A stretch of DNA of 22,209 bases from Methanospirillum sp. GTDB lineage: Archaea; Halobacteriota; Methanomicrobia; Methanomicrobiales; Methanospirillaceae. A program made the position numbers and the translations under genes. This document shows positions 7,362 to 15,321 of this stretch, piece by piece. Numbering within the stretch: the first letter of the stretch is position 1; the number at the start of each line of letters is the position of its first letter. Location: positions 1-22,209 of the forward strand of contig JAQVIE010000002.1 of NCBI GenBank assembly GCA_028695895.1, written 5' to 3'. Under the pieces are notes generated by a model, which saw only the letters and a program-made list of their open reading frames with translations, did no database searches and had not been told where the DNA came from.

Positions 7362-7465
7362 TTTCAAATATACTCAATAGACATATATCAGGATCTCATT
7401 GTTAATATTTTTTGATTTACTTTATTTTTATTTTCCATAATTAGGAGCATGACATCCATTTTTCA

Positions 7466-7503
7466 CTGATAATCATCATTTTGCGCGAAAATGAGATTGT
7501 CAG
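7466..7503. repeat. 16-pair inverted repeat upstream of an fmd promoter
   Basis: CTGATAATC, a bulged A, and TCATTTT (7466-7482) pair with AAAATGAGATTGTCAG (7488-7503) across a GCGCG loop: 16 pairs, one of them G-U. It ends 18 bases before the TATA-like element at 7521. It could be an operator or the 3' hairpin of an upstream transcript. Confidence 0.45.
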
Positions 7504-7520
7504 ATGGAAATTAACCAGAA

Positions 7521-7605
7521 CATTTATAAGTAGGGCGATTTTTACCTATAATTTAAATGATTATTATAGGCAGTTCGAATTATTTATAGTTAAATTATAA
7601 TAATC
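7521..7605 (+). promoter_or_regulatory. Distal promoter and 10-bp inverted repeat upstream of fmd
   Basis: CATTTATAAG (7521-7530) resembles an archaeal TATA box. Just downstream GATTATTATA (7559-7568) and TATAATAATC (7596-7605) are a perfect 10-base inverted repeat around a 27-base centre. Because the repeat is AT-rich, it is weaker evidence than its length suggests. Confidence 0.3.
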
Positions 7606-7692
7606 GAAATGCGGTTTTTGAAAGGTAAAATATATGTATGTCTATCATATTTCCACATTAATTCATCATTTTTAAGTTTTTTAAGCGATGAT

Positions 7693-7832
7693 TTTATATA
7701 TTTAAAAAGAACATTTTACTTATCACGGGACTGCCAGGAAAAACAGGAATGCATATTCTGTGACATGCATCATATCACCGGTTTTTACGGTCATATGTCT
7801 GTTCATCGACAGTTTTCTTCACGAGGAGCATT
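7693..7832 (+). promoter_or_regulatory. Proximal TATA box and leader of the fmd operon
   Basis: TTTATATA (7693-7700) is a consensus archaeal TATA box predicting a start near 7724 and a leader of about 110 bases. The leader holds a hairpin CATAT-C-ACCG / CGGT-C-ATATG (9 pairs around one C-C mismatch) and a small CTGT/ACAG stem before the GAGGAG ribosome binding site (7823-7828), which is well placed for the ATG at 7833. Confidence 0.5.
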
Positions 7833-8234
7833 ATGAGCACAATTTCCATCAACCTGATATCCGGACGCACCATACAGCAGGGTGCATCAATGGAAGGCGG
7901 AAAAGATACAGAAAAATACATGAAAGCGTGTGGGATCATCGAGATTGATGATTCTGATTTTAAACGCCTTGACATTATGAAAAATACCAATGTAAAAGTT
8001 AAAAGTGAATTCGGAGAGGTAGTAGTCAAAGCAATTGAAGCAACGCAGGGGCCACATCCAGGGGTTGCATTCATTCCAATGGGTCCATGGGCAAACAGTG
8101 TAACCAGCCCTGAAACGTACAGCACAGGAATGCCCACTTTTAAAGGGGTTCCAATAACAATTGAACCAGCAGAAAAGGAGAGAGTATTAACCTCTATTGA
8201 ACTTGTAAGAGAGAAATGCCGGGGTGATGAATAA
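7833..8234 (+). CDS. fmdD: Formylmethanofuran dehydrogenase subunit D
   Basis: Subunit D (133 residues) is the small molybdopterin dinucleotide-binding barrel that completes the catalytic subunit B; together they match the single-chain FdhA-type fold. Recognised by ISGRTIQQG near the N-terminus and the characteristic GPWANSVTSPETYSTGMP (89-106) followed by FKGVPITIEP. The start follows GAGGAG by four bases and is first in the operon. Its stop overlaps the fmdB start by one base (TAATG), so D and B are translationally coupled. Whether the enzyme is the Mo (Fmd) or W (Fwd) form cannot be told from sequence; the symbol is a convention. Confidence 0.92.
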   Translation: MSTISINLISGRTIQQGASMEGGKDTEKYMKACGIIEIDDSDFKRLDIMKNTNVKVKSEFGEVVVKAIEATQGPHPGVAFIPMGPWANSVTSPETYSTGMPTFKGVPITIEPAEKERVLTSIELVREKCRGDE

Positions 8235-9553
8235 TGACAAAAACAATTACCGATGTCATCTGCCCTTTTTGCGGAACTCTCTGTGATGATCTTATTGTTA
8301 CCACTGATGACGAAGGAAAGAAGATAGTGGATGTTGAAAATGCCTGTGCCATAGGAGCGGAAAAATTCATTAGCGCTTCTAATCATCAACACCGGAAAAC
8401 CCGTCCACGAAAACTCCAGGAAGATGGATCATTCAAAGAGATAACATATGACGAGGCTGTTGAATATACTGCCCAAATGCTTGTAAATGCCAAAAAACCG
8501 TCTATGTATGGCTGGTCTTCAACAAGCTGCGAGGCACAGAGCGTCGGGCATGAGATTGCAGAACTGTGCGGTGCTCTTGTTGACAATACCGCTGCAGTAT
8601 GCCATGGAACTACCCTTGTCGCAGTCCAGAATGTGGGTATTCCAAGCTGTACACTTGGAGAAGTCAAGAACCGTGCTGACCGCATCATCTTCTGGGGATG
8701 CAACCCGGCACATGCCCACCCACGTCACATGTCCAGGTATTCCATATTTCCCCGTGGATATTTCACCGGAAAGGGTCAGAAACAGAGAAAAATAATAGTT
8801 GTGGATCCACGGCCTACCGATACTGCAGGCATTGCAGATGTTCATCTCCAGGTTGAGCAGGGATATGACTATGAATTACTCCAGGCACTTCGTGCAGCAG
8901 TCAGGGGCCAGGAGATAAGCGGGGATATAGTTGCCGGAGTTCCAAAGGAAAAGGTCTATGAAGCAGCAGAGATGTTAAAATCCGGTAGGTTCGGAGTCAT
9001 CTTCTTTGGAATGGGTGTCACCCAGTCTCTTGGTAAGGATCATAATATCGATGCAGCCATCATGCTGACCAGTGATCTCAATAATTATACCAAATTCTCA
9101 ATCATTGCCATGCGGGGACATTATAATGTGACAGGATCAGGCCAGGTCCTTGGATGGCAGTTTGGATTTCCCTATTCTGTCGATCTTTCAAGGGGTTTTG
9201 CCAGGTACAACCCAGGTGAGACCGGAACTATCGAAGTTCTGAAAAGAAAAGAGATAGATGCCATGTTTGTCCTTGGAAGTGACCCAGGTGCCCACTTTCC
9301 TATGCAGTGTGTAAAAGAGATCTCAAGACTCCCGTCTGTTGCAGTAGACCCGCATATCACACCGACCACCGAGATCTGTAAAGTTCACGTTCCGGTAGCC
9401 TTTGTTGGAGTTGAAGTGGGAGGTAACTGCTATCGTATGGATAATGTCCCGATTGAAGCCAGAAAAGTCGTTGAGCCTCCGGAAGGGATGATGACTGATA
9501 CAGAGTTTTTAAAAGCAGTCTTAAAGAGGGTCAAAGAACTCAGGGCAGACTAA
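8234..9553 (+). CDS. fmdB: Formylmethanofuran dehydrogenase subunit B (catalytic, Mo/W)
   Basis: Subunit B reduces CO2 to formate at a Mo- or W-bis(pyranopterin) centre; the formate then travels by an internal tunnel to subunit A. The 439-residue protein has the [4Fe-4S] motif C10-x2-C13-x3-C17 (CPFCGTLC) with C38 as likely fourth ligand. The metal ligand is C123 in AAVCHGTT, equivalent to the known active-site cysteine of FwdB and to C141 of the FdhA here. It is a cysteine, not a selenocysteine, form. The length is normal for the family. It lies between fmdD (one-base overlap) and fmdA (14-base gap with GGAG at 9555-9558). Confidence 0.95.
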   Translation: MTKTITDVICPFCGTLCDDLIVTTDDEGKKIVDVENACAIGAEKFISASNHQHRKTRPRKLQEDGSFKEITYDEAVEYTAQMLVNAKKPSMYGWSSTSCEAQSVGHEIAELCGALVDNTAAVCHGTTLVAVQNVGIPSCTLGEVKNRADRIIFWGCNPAHAHPRHMSRYSIFPRGYFTGKGQKQRKIIVVDPRPTDTAGIADVHLQVEQGYDYELLQALRAAVRGQEISGDIVAGVPKEKVYEAAEMLKSGRFGVIFFGMGVTQSLGKDHNIDAAIMLTSDLNNYTKFSIIAMRGHYNVTGSGQVLGWQFGFPYSVDLSRGFARYNPGETGTIEVLKRKEIDAMFVLGSDPGAHFPMQCVKEISRLPSVAVDPHITPTTEICKVHVPVAFVGVEVGGNCYRMDNVPIEARKVVEPPEGMMTDTEFLKAVLKRVKELRAD

Positions 9554-9567
9554 AGGAGAATAAAAAC

Positions 9568-11265
9568 ATGAGCGAATATATCATTAAAAACGGAAAGGTT
9601 TACGACCCGAAGACCGGAATCAAAGGAGATATCTCTGATGTCTGTATTAAGAACGGAAAAATTGCAGAAAAGGTATCTTCGAAGGCTAAGATAATTGATG
9701 CAAAGGGCAAGACTGTCATGGCCGGTGCGGTTGAAGTCCATGCACATGTAGCAGGCCCGAAAGTCAACGAAGGGAGAAATTTCCGTCCTGAAGACAAACT
9801 CTTTACCTATCAGCCAACCGGTAAAAACACCAGGATGGCCGGGGGTTTTTCTATCCCGACTACCTTTAAGACCGGTTATGAATATGCCAAAATGGGTTAT
9901 ACCACCGTGATGGAAGCAGCAATGCCTCCACTTTATGCAAGACATGTTCATGAAGAGATAAAAGACACACCAATTATTGATGAGGGAGCATTCCCTGTCT
10001 TTGGAAATAACTGGTTTGTCTTTGAATATCTCAAAAATGACGAGATGGATAATGTATGTGCATATATCTCCTGGCTGCTTCGGGCAACCAGGGGGTATGC
10101 AATTAAGATAGTCAATCCAGGTGGTTCTGAAGCATGGGGATGGGGTGAAAACTGTGCAACCGTGAATGATCCGGTCCCGTATTTTGACATCACACCTGCA
10201 GAGATTGTAAAAGGCCTTCTGACCGCAAACGAGAAGATGGGTCTTCCTCATTCTATTCATATCCATTCGAACAATCTTGGAAATCCTGGTAACTTCGAGA
10301 CCACCCTTGATACCCTGAAGATTGCAGAAGGAGTCAGACCAGACAACAAGTTTGGCAGAGAGCAGGTTCTCCACCACACTCATGTCCAGTTTCACAGCTA
10401 CAAAGGTGACAACTGGGCGAACTTTGAATCAGGGTCCAAAGAGATTGCTGATTACTTTAACAAAAACAAGAACATGACCATGGACCTTGGTTGTGTCACT
10501 CTTGACGAGACCACTACCATGACAGCGGACGGGCCATTCGAGCATCACCTGACTTCACTTAACCATCTTAAGTGGGCTAATGTGGATGTTGAACTTGAGA
10601 CAAGCTCAGGTATTGTGCCATATGTCTATGACCCTAATATCAAGGTCTGTGCCATCCAGTGGTGTATCGGGCTTGAACTTGGTCTTCTTGCAAAAGATCC
10701 GATGAGGACGTTTATCACAACCGACCACCCGAATGCAGGGCCGTTTACAAGGTACCCGCGTATCATGAAATGGCTTATGTCTGACAAAACACGTCAAAAC
10801 ATGCTCAAGGGCTTCAAAAACTCTGACAAGGTCATTGCTGCAACCAATCTGGCATCCATTGACCGTGAACTGACAATGTATGAGATAGCACAGATGACAA
10901 GGGCCGGTCCTGCAAGGTCACTTGGTCTTTACAATATCTTTGGAGGTCTTGCTCCCGGAATGGATGCTGATGTTGCCGTGTTCAACATTGATGAAGACAG
11001 GATTGAAGATCCGGAAGATATTGAGAAGGCATTTAGTGCTGCAGATTGTGTCTTCAAAAGCGGCACCATGGTTGTTGAGAATGGCGAAGTTATCAGCAAC
11101 GGAAACAAGCGTACCCTCTGGGTAGATGCAAAGATTCCAATGAACCAGCAGGTAAAACGTGATGTTCAGATGAAGTTCCTCAAGTTTTACAGCATGAACC
11201 TGAACAACTACGAGGTCTCGAACCATTATGTTCCAAACCCGTATGTCATTGAGGTAGATAATTAA
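9568..11265 (+). CDS. fmdA: Formylmethanofuran dehydrogenase subunit A (dinuclear zinc amidohydrolase)
   Basis: Subunit A (565 residues) condenses formate with methanofuran at a binuclear zinc site in an amidohydrolase barrel. Visible ligand motifs: H58 and H60 (VEVHAHVAG), K180 in YAIKIVNPGG as the likely carboxylated lysine, H231/H233 (SIHIHSNN), and H269-H272 (LHHTHVQFH), with TTDHPNAG supplying a late aspartate. Length and motif order match FwdA of methanogens. It starts nine bases after GGAG. No polyferredoxin (F/H) or G subunit follows in this window, so the electron-carrying subunits must be encoded elsewhere. Confidence 0.95.
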   Translation: MSEYIIKNGKVYDPKTGIKGDISDVCIKNGKIAEKVSSKAKIIDAKGKTVMAGAVEVHAHVAGPKVNEGRNFRPEDKLFTYQPTGKNTRMAGGFSIPTTFKTGYEYAKMGYTTVMEAAMPPLYARHVHEEIKDTPIIDEGAFPVFGNNWFVFEYLKNDEMDNVCAYISWLLRATRGYAIKIVNPGGSEAWGWGENCATVNDPVPYFDITPAEIVKGLLTANEKMGLPHSIHIHSNNLGNPGNFETTLDTLKIAEGVRPDNKFGREQVLHHTHVQFHSYKGDNWANFESGSKEIADYFNKNKNMTMDLGCVTLDETTTMTADGPFEHHLTSLNHLKWANVDVELETSSGIVPYVYDPNIKVCAIQWCIGLELGLLAKDPMRTFITTDHPNAGPFTRYPRIMKWLMSDKTRQNMLKGFKNSDKVIAATNLASIDRELTMYEIAQMTRAGPARSLGLYNIFGGLAPGMDADVAVFNIDEDRIEDPEDIEKAFSAADCVFKSGTMVVENGEVISNGNKRTLWVDAKIPMNQQVKRDVQMKFLKFYSMNLNNYEVSNHYVPNPYVIEVDN

Positions 11266-11277
11266 GGAGTGATAAAG

Positions 11278-12276
11278 ATGGATATTGTAAAACTCACTCT
11301 TACCAAAGTTCCCGGACTGTTTCTTGAAGCAGAGAATATCACTCCAGACCATTTTGCAGGAAAAAATGCCCAACAGATAGGAGAACTTCATGTCCATCTG
11401 GGTAACCAGACTGCAAAAATCAGTGATTACTTTTCTGTTGAAGGAAAAGGAGGAGCTACTGCTGCAGATACCAGGATCATTGTCTCTGGTCCTACTGACA
11501 AGGTCAAGTATATCGGCATGAAGATGACCGCCGGGGAGATTGAGATCCAGGGGAATACTGATATGTATACCGCTGCCTGGATGGCTGGTGGAAAAATCCA
11601 TGTCAAAGGCAATGTTGACTCTTTTTGTGCTATCGGTATGACTGGTGGCGAGTTTATCGTCGATGGAAATGCCAAAAATTACCTTGGTGCCTCTTACCGT
11701 GGTGACTGGAGAGGTATGCAGGGAGGTAAGATAATTGTAAAAGGTAATGCAGGATCAGACACTGCTACCTTCATGAACGGCGGAACCATTGACATTGGTG
11801 GCAATGTTGATGTTCACCTTGGTACCCATGCAGAAGGAGGAAAAATCATCGTTCGTGGAGATGCAAAAGGCCGTGTGGGTGGTCAGATGGTAAAAGGAGA
11901 CATCTTTGTTCTTGGCCAGGTAGAGCGGATGATGCCCACCTATATCTACAAGGGTGAGGAAGAAGCTGAACTTGACGGGAAAAAACAGTTGTTTAAGGTC
12001 TGGATAGGTGATATGGGAGAAAGACACGGGAAGCGGAAAGGTGAGATAATCTATGGAAAGATCTATATTCCGTCTGATGGTGCTGAAGGCATTGCAGCTG
12101 CCACCCATGTTGAAAAGAAGAAAAAACTGACTGAAAAACAACTGGACAAAGTAAAAGAAGTGTTCAAAGACCAGGAACCAACTGTCCAGCAGGTCAGAAC
12201 ATATATCTTTGACAGTTTTGATGTTGACATGAAACCGATGCAGGTTTCACGTCTCATTGAAGGATTAAAAAGATAA
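11278..12276 (+). CDS. fmdC: Formylmethanofuran dehydrogenase subunit C, with C-terminal extension
   Basis: Subunit C (332 residues from this start) is a right-handed beta-helix related to the glutamate synthase C-terminal domain and scaffolds the A-B core. Glycine-rich coils repeat from about 80 to 212, for example MAGGKIHVKGN, MTGGEFIVDGN and MQGGKIIVKGN. I choose ATG 11278, eight bases after GGAG (11266-11269), over the GTG at 11269, which overlaps that site. The family core should end near residue 265, where bacterial and archaeal homologues of about 270 residues stop. Here about 66 further residues follow: a KKKK linker and then helical-looking sequence (LTEKQLDKVKEVF, VQQVRTYIFDSFDVDM, QVSRLIEGLKR) with the look of a winged helix-turn-helix. 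The extension is seen; its fold is inference. Confidence 0.93.
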   Translation: MDIVKLTLTKVPGLFLEAENITPDHFAGKNAQQIGELHVHLGNQTAKISDYFSVEGKGGATAADTRIIVSGPTDKVKYIGMKMTAGEIEIQGNTDMYTAAWMAGGKIHVKGNVDSFCAIGMTGGEFIVDGNAKNYLGASYRGDWRGMQGGKIIVKGNAGSDTATFMNGGTIDIGGNVDVHLGTHAEGGKIIVRGDAKGRVGGQMVKGDIFVLGQVERMMPTYIYKGEEEAELDGKKQLFKVWIGDMGERHGKRKGEIIYGKIYIPSDGAEGIAAATHVEKKKKLTEKQLDKVKEVFKDQEPTVQQVRTYIFDSFDVDMKPMQVSRLIEGLKR

Positions 12277-12286
12277 TTTTTCCTTC

Positions 12287-13354
12287 TTACTCTTTATTCT
12301 GCCCGTTTGGGAATACCATGACCGCTGAGGCCTTGAAAGTAATAAAAACGGTGTCACCTTCGTCTATCTTCAGATCGTACATGCTCCTGATAGTCAACAC
12401 TCCGGTCAGGCATATACCACAATCCACAACCACCCATGCAAGGGAACCCATCAGTCTTATCTTTATGACAGTGGCCTTTAGAACATTCCTTGCACTTGAT
12501 TTCAGGGGTTCTCTTGAAAAGATAAGATCTTCAGATCTGATACCGCAGTGAACAGGGCCATTATACCGGGTTATTGTGTGAATTTTCACCGATCCGACCC
12601 TGATTATCTTTCCTTCATTGCTCTCCCTGGCAATACCGGTGAATAAATTTTCCATGCCGGTAAATGCTGCAACAAAGGGAGTCTGCGGATTTTTAAATAT
12701 CTCATCAGGATCTCCAACCTGAACGATGGTACCTTCATCCATCACAGCCGACCGGTGCCCAAGCGAGATGAGATCCTCTGCATGATGGGTGATATGGATG
12801 ACAGACACACCGGTGAGCGATGGTATCCTTGCCAGTTCACTTCGCATTTTTCTCCTGGTGATGGCATCAAGAGCTGAGAGCGGTTCATCAAGCAGCAGTA
12901 TCCTTGGTTTTATTATAAGAGCACGGGCAATTGCCACCCTTTGCTGTTCTCCGCCACTGAGTGTATCAGGAGAGCGTGATAAAAGATGAGAGATTCCTAA
13001 AAGTGAGGCCATCTCCCCTGTTGCTTCCTTTATCTCCGATGCTGGTCTTCCCAGTTGTTTCAGTCCGAATCCGATGTTTTTTTCTATGGTAAGATGGGGA
13101 AAGAGCATGTAATCCTGGTAGACCATGCCTATATTTCTGAGTCTTGCAGGACGGTCAGTAATATCTGCACCATCAAGGATTATCCTTCCTGAATCAGGGC
13201 GGTGAATTCCTGCAATAGTCTCAAGTAAAATGCTTTTTCCCGCACCTGATGGCCCGAGGATGATGAAATACTCGCTGTCACATATCTCAAGGTTTACATC
13301 CCTGAGATGAAACTCCCCAAGAGATTTGGATAAACCCTGAATTTTTAATGGCAT
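12287..13354 (-). CDS. modC: Molybdate/tungstate ABC transporter ATPase
   Basis: ModC (355 residues) powers oxyanion import. Walker A GPSGAGKS (34-41), Q-loop Q80, signature LSGGEQQR (132-139), Walker B ILLLDEP (152-158) and H-loop ITHH (188-191) are all intact. Residues from about 230 form the C-terminal regulatory/TOBE-like region (VHCGIRSEDLIF, then LKATVIKIRLMGSLAWVVVD). The ATG overlaps the modB stop by one base (TAATG), with AAGGAGG inside modB. It is the last gene of modABC and converges with fmdC with a 10-base gap. Confidence 0.92.
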   Translation of the reverse strand: MPLKIQGLSKSLGEFHLRDVNLEICDSEYFIILGPSGAGKSILLETIAGIHRPDSGRIILDGADITDRPARLRNIGMVYQDYMLFPHLTIEKNIGFGLKQLGRPASEIKEATGEMASLLGISHLLSRSPDTLSGGEQQRVAIARALIIKPRILLLDEPLSALDAITRRKMRSELARIPSLTGVSVIHITHHAEDLISLGHRSAVMDEGTIVQVGDPDEIFKNPQTPFVAAFTGMENLFTGIARESNEGKIIRVGSVKIHTITRYNGPVHCGIRSEDLIFSREPLKSSARNVLKATVIKIRLMGSLAWVVVDCGICLTGVLTIRSMYDLKIDEGDTVFITFKASAVMVFPNGQNKE

Positions 13355-14163
13355 TATATCATCCTCCTTGAGCCAAACCAGTGCTCAAAGATAAGCAATG
13401 TTCCGACAGAGATGGCAAGCAGAATTGTTGCAGATGCAATGGCAAGGTCAAGATCCCCGGTTGAGAGATTCAGGAACAATGCAATTGGCAATGTCTCCGT
13501 CTTCATCCTTGTTGCCCCTGCAATCATCAGAACAGCTCCGAACTCACCCATGGCTTTTGACCAGGTGATGGTAAGTCCGGCTAACAGGGCCTGCCTGGAC
13601 ATGGGAAGACTGACCTGGAAAAATACGGCAGGTTCAGATGCCCCAAGAGTTCTGGCAACATGCTCATACCTTGGATGAACGGAATCAAAGGCAGAACGCA
13701 TTACCCTGATAAGATAAGGAACATTGACAAAGAACTGGGCGACGATTATTGCAGTAGTTGTATAAACGATGTCAATTCCTATCAGCCGGAGCATGTCACC
13801 GAAGATGGACGGTCCAAAAAAGATTAAAAGGGCAATTCCTGCCACAAGAGGAGGAAGGGAGAGTGGAAGGCTGATTATAAGGCCCATGAATCGTGATGTG
13901 GGAAATGTGTACCTTGAAAGGGCATATGCAACAGGAAGGGCAACTGCTGCACAGAGCAGAGTGGAAATTATCGCGGTAAAAAGGGATAACTTAATAGCAA
14001 AAAGAATTTCTTCGGAAGTTAATGCACGGATGAGTGCCTGTGGGTCAGGCCAGAGTATAAGACCGCCAAATACTAAACAGAATAAAAGTATCAGAACTCC
14101 TGAGAGAACTATCAGAAAACCCTGGAACCAGGATCCGGAATGTGGTTGCAGACTTTGCACCAT
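13354..14163 (-). CDS. modB: Molybdate/tungstate ABC transporter permease
   Basis: ModB (269 residues) is the membrane permease. About six hydrophobic segments are visible, the first at 16-38 and the last near 240-258. The EAA-type loop that docks on the ATPase is ARTLGASEPAVFFQVSLP followed by a GEFGAVLMIAG segment typical of ModB. The start at 14163 has no strong ribosome binding site; a later start would remove part of the N-terminal tail but not a membrane segment. It lies 172 bases after modA and overlaps modC by one base. Confidence 0.9.
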   Translation of the reverse strand: MVQSLQPHSGSWFQGFLIVLSGVLILLFCLVFGGLILWPDPQALIRALTSEEILFAIKLSLFTAIISTLLCAAVALPVAYALSRYTFPTSRFMGLIISLPLSLPPLVAGIALLIFFGPSIFGDMLRLIGIDIVYTTTAIIVAQFFVNVPYLIRVMRSAFDSVHPRYEHVARTLGASEPAVFFQVSLPMSRQALLAGLTITWSKAMGEFGAVLMIAGATRMKTETLPIALFLNLSTGDLDLAIASATILLAISVGTLLIFEHWFGSRRMI

Positions 14164-14287
14164 GAGGGTTAGATGCCGGATGTCTTCATTTTTTTCTTGG
14201 TCCCGCTCATTTTGAATAGAACTGGAAAGGAAAAACGACTGTTCCTGATGATACTGATTTTATTTGCTGTTTTGTAAAAATCAAAGA

Positions 14288-14318
14288 GAGGAATAATGGT
14301 AATTCCTGGCTTTTCCTC
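14288..14318 (-). terminator. Weak hairpin in the modA-modB spacer
   Basis: In the 172-base spacer 14164-14335, GAGGAA and TTCCTC form a six-pair inverted repeat, followed on the minus strand by a T-rich stretch. It could partially terminate transcription after modA, leaving more binding protein than permease, which is common in ABC operons. Nothing else stands out in the spacer. Confidence 0.3.
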
Positions 14319-14335
14319 ATCTTTGTGCCCTGTAA

Positions 14336-15130
14336 TCATAACATTACATTGGCATAGACCGGGTCAGGATAAACCGGGAAGCCATGCTTTTTGAATATGG
14401 CTTTTCCTTCATCTGATGAGACAAAGTCAACAAATTTTTGTGCTGTCTCTTCCTTTGTGGTAAAAGTAGTACAACCGATTGGGACAACAAGTGCAATGTT
14501 CTCTTCATCTGGTAAAGCAACAGACTCAATATCATCTCCTTTTATCTGATCCAGAGTAATCAGGCTTGCATCTGCCTGTTTTAGTTTTAATGCTGTCACT
14601 ACTTCATTAATAGTAGGCGCACGAACCACGACATTCTTCTCTACATCCTCAGAAATACCAAATTTGTCAAAAAGCTTCTGTCCCTGTTTTCCGATGGCTG
14701 TTGCATTCACATCGCCAAGGGCAAGCTTGATTCCTTCTTTAGTAAAGTCCTGGATAGATTCAATACCCAATGGATTTCCTGCCTGAACTCCTATCACCGG
14801 AACATGGTATGCAATGTATTCCGGGTCAATTACAAGGCCTTTATCTTGTGCAACCTTGTAATCAGGGGTTCCACCAGAAACAAAGACATCTCCTTTTTTA
14901 GATAATTCCATCTGGGTAATAAGAGTTCCTGCCCCTGCAAAATTATATTCAATGGCGATTCCATTCTCTTCTTCAAAGAGATCTCCAATTTCCAGCATTG
15001 CCGCTTTTAGTCCTGCTCCTGCATGCACAAAAAGTGATTCCGGCTCATCTGCCCCATAAACAGGCATTGATAAGCAGGCAAACAGGAGTAAAAAAACAAG
15101 TCCGGTTAAAAAACGTGATCTATGTATCAT
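14336..15130 (-). CDS. modA: Molybdate/tungstate-binding protein
   Basis: ModA (264 residues) captures the oxyanion outside the membrane and delivers it to ModBC. A signal peptide with a hydrophobic core LVFLLLFACL ends near VYG-ADEP (26/27). The mature start LFVHAGAGLKAAMLEI is the ModA-type anion-binding entrance; FAGAGTLITQ (65-72) and the later GDVNATAIGKQGQ segment are family features. Mo against W preference cannot be decided by eye. Two TATA-like boxes lie just upstream on the minus strand (15144-15160), and the farther one would place the transcript start at or next to the ATG, so modA may be leaderless. It diverges from the first moeA. Confidence 0.9.
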   Translation of the reverse strand: MIHRSRFLTGLVFLLLFACLSMPVYGADEPESLFVHAGAGLKAAMLEIGDLFEEENGIAIEYNFAGAGTLITQMELSKKGDVFVSGGTPDYKVAQDKGLVIDPEYIAYHVPVIGVQAGNPLGIESIQDFTKEGIKLALGDVNATAIGKQGQKLFDKFGISEDVEKNVVVRAPTINEVVTALKLKQADASLITLDQIKGDDIESVALPDEENIALVVPIGCTTFTTKEETAQKFVDFVSSDEGKAIFKKHGFPVYPDPVYANVML

Positions 15131-15321
15131 CAGTAATAGGTATCAAAATATAACATATAATGGTTTCTTTTTGATGTAAGTAATATGAATCAAATTTATC
15201 TGGTTAAATTGATCAATATGTTTACATATAAAAAAATTATTTCATTACCACTGCATGTCTTTTTCATTCGTGGAGTGTTTATCGTATTGTAAAAATAACA
15301 TGTATAAAAACCCAAGTACCC
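15131..15321. promoter_or_regulatory. Divergent modA / moeA promoter region
   Basis: TATA-like sequences for modA are at 15144-15160 (minus strand) and for moeA at 15301-15310 (TGTATAAAAA, plus strand). Both are so close to their genes that short or absent leaders are expected. For moeA the best-fitting start is near 15331, the in-frame fourth codon, also an ATG. A perfect 10-base palindrome ATTGATCAAT (15208-15217) sits between the two promoters and is a plausible shared operator. Confidence 0.45.

Larger units (their letters stand above)
6853..7832. other. 980-base AT-rich divergent intergenic region
   Basis: No convincing gene. The 75-codon frame at 7609-7836 has low-complexity composition and overlaps the fmdD start. 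The left third (6853-7240) is plain AT-rich sequence with a small inverted repeat (ATACAT 7025-7030 with ATGTAT 7036-7041), and a possible minus-strand TATA box (about 6918-6928) for the FmdE-like gene. The GC content jumps at 7262-7361, where a long hairpin occurs. T-rich tracts at 7410-7435 could end a plus-strand transcript. Promoter-like elements and inverted repeats for fmd follow and are listed separately. Confidence 0.7.

Noticed and set aside
7609..7836. 75-codon frame just upstream of fmdD
   Set aside because: It overlaps the fmdD ribosome binding site and start, contains the promoter TATA box, has no ribosome binding site, and its composition follows the AT-rich spacer.
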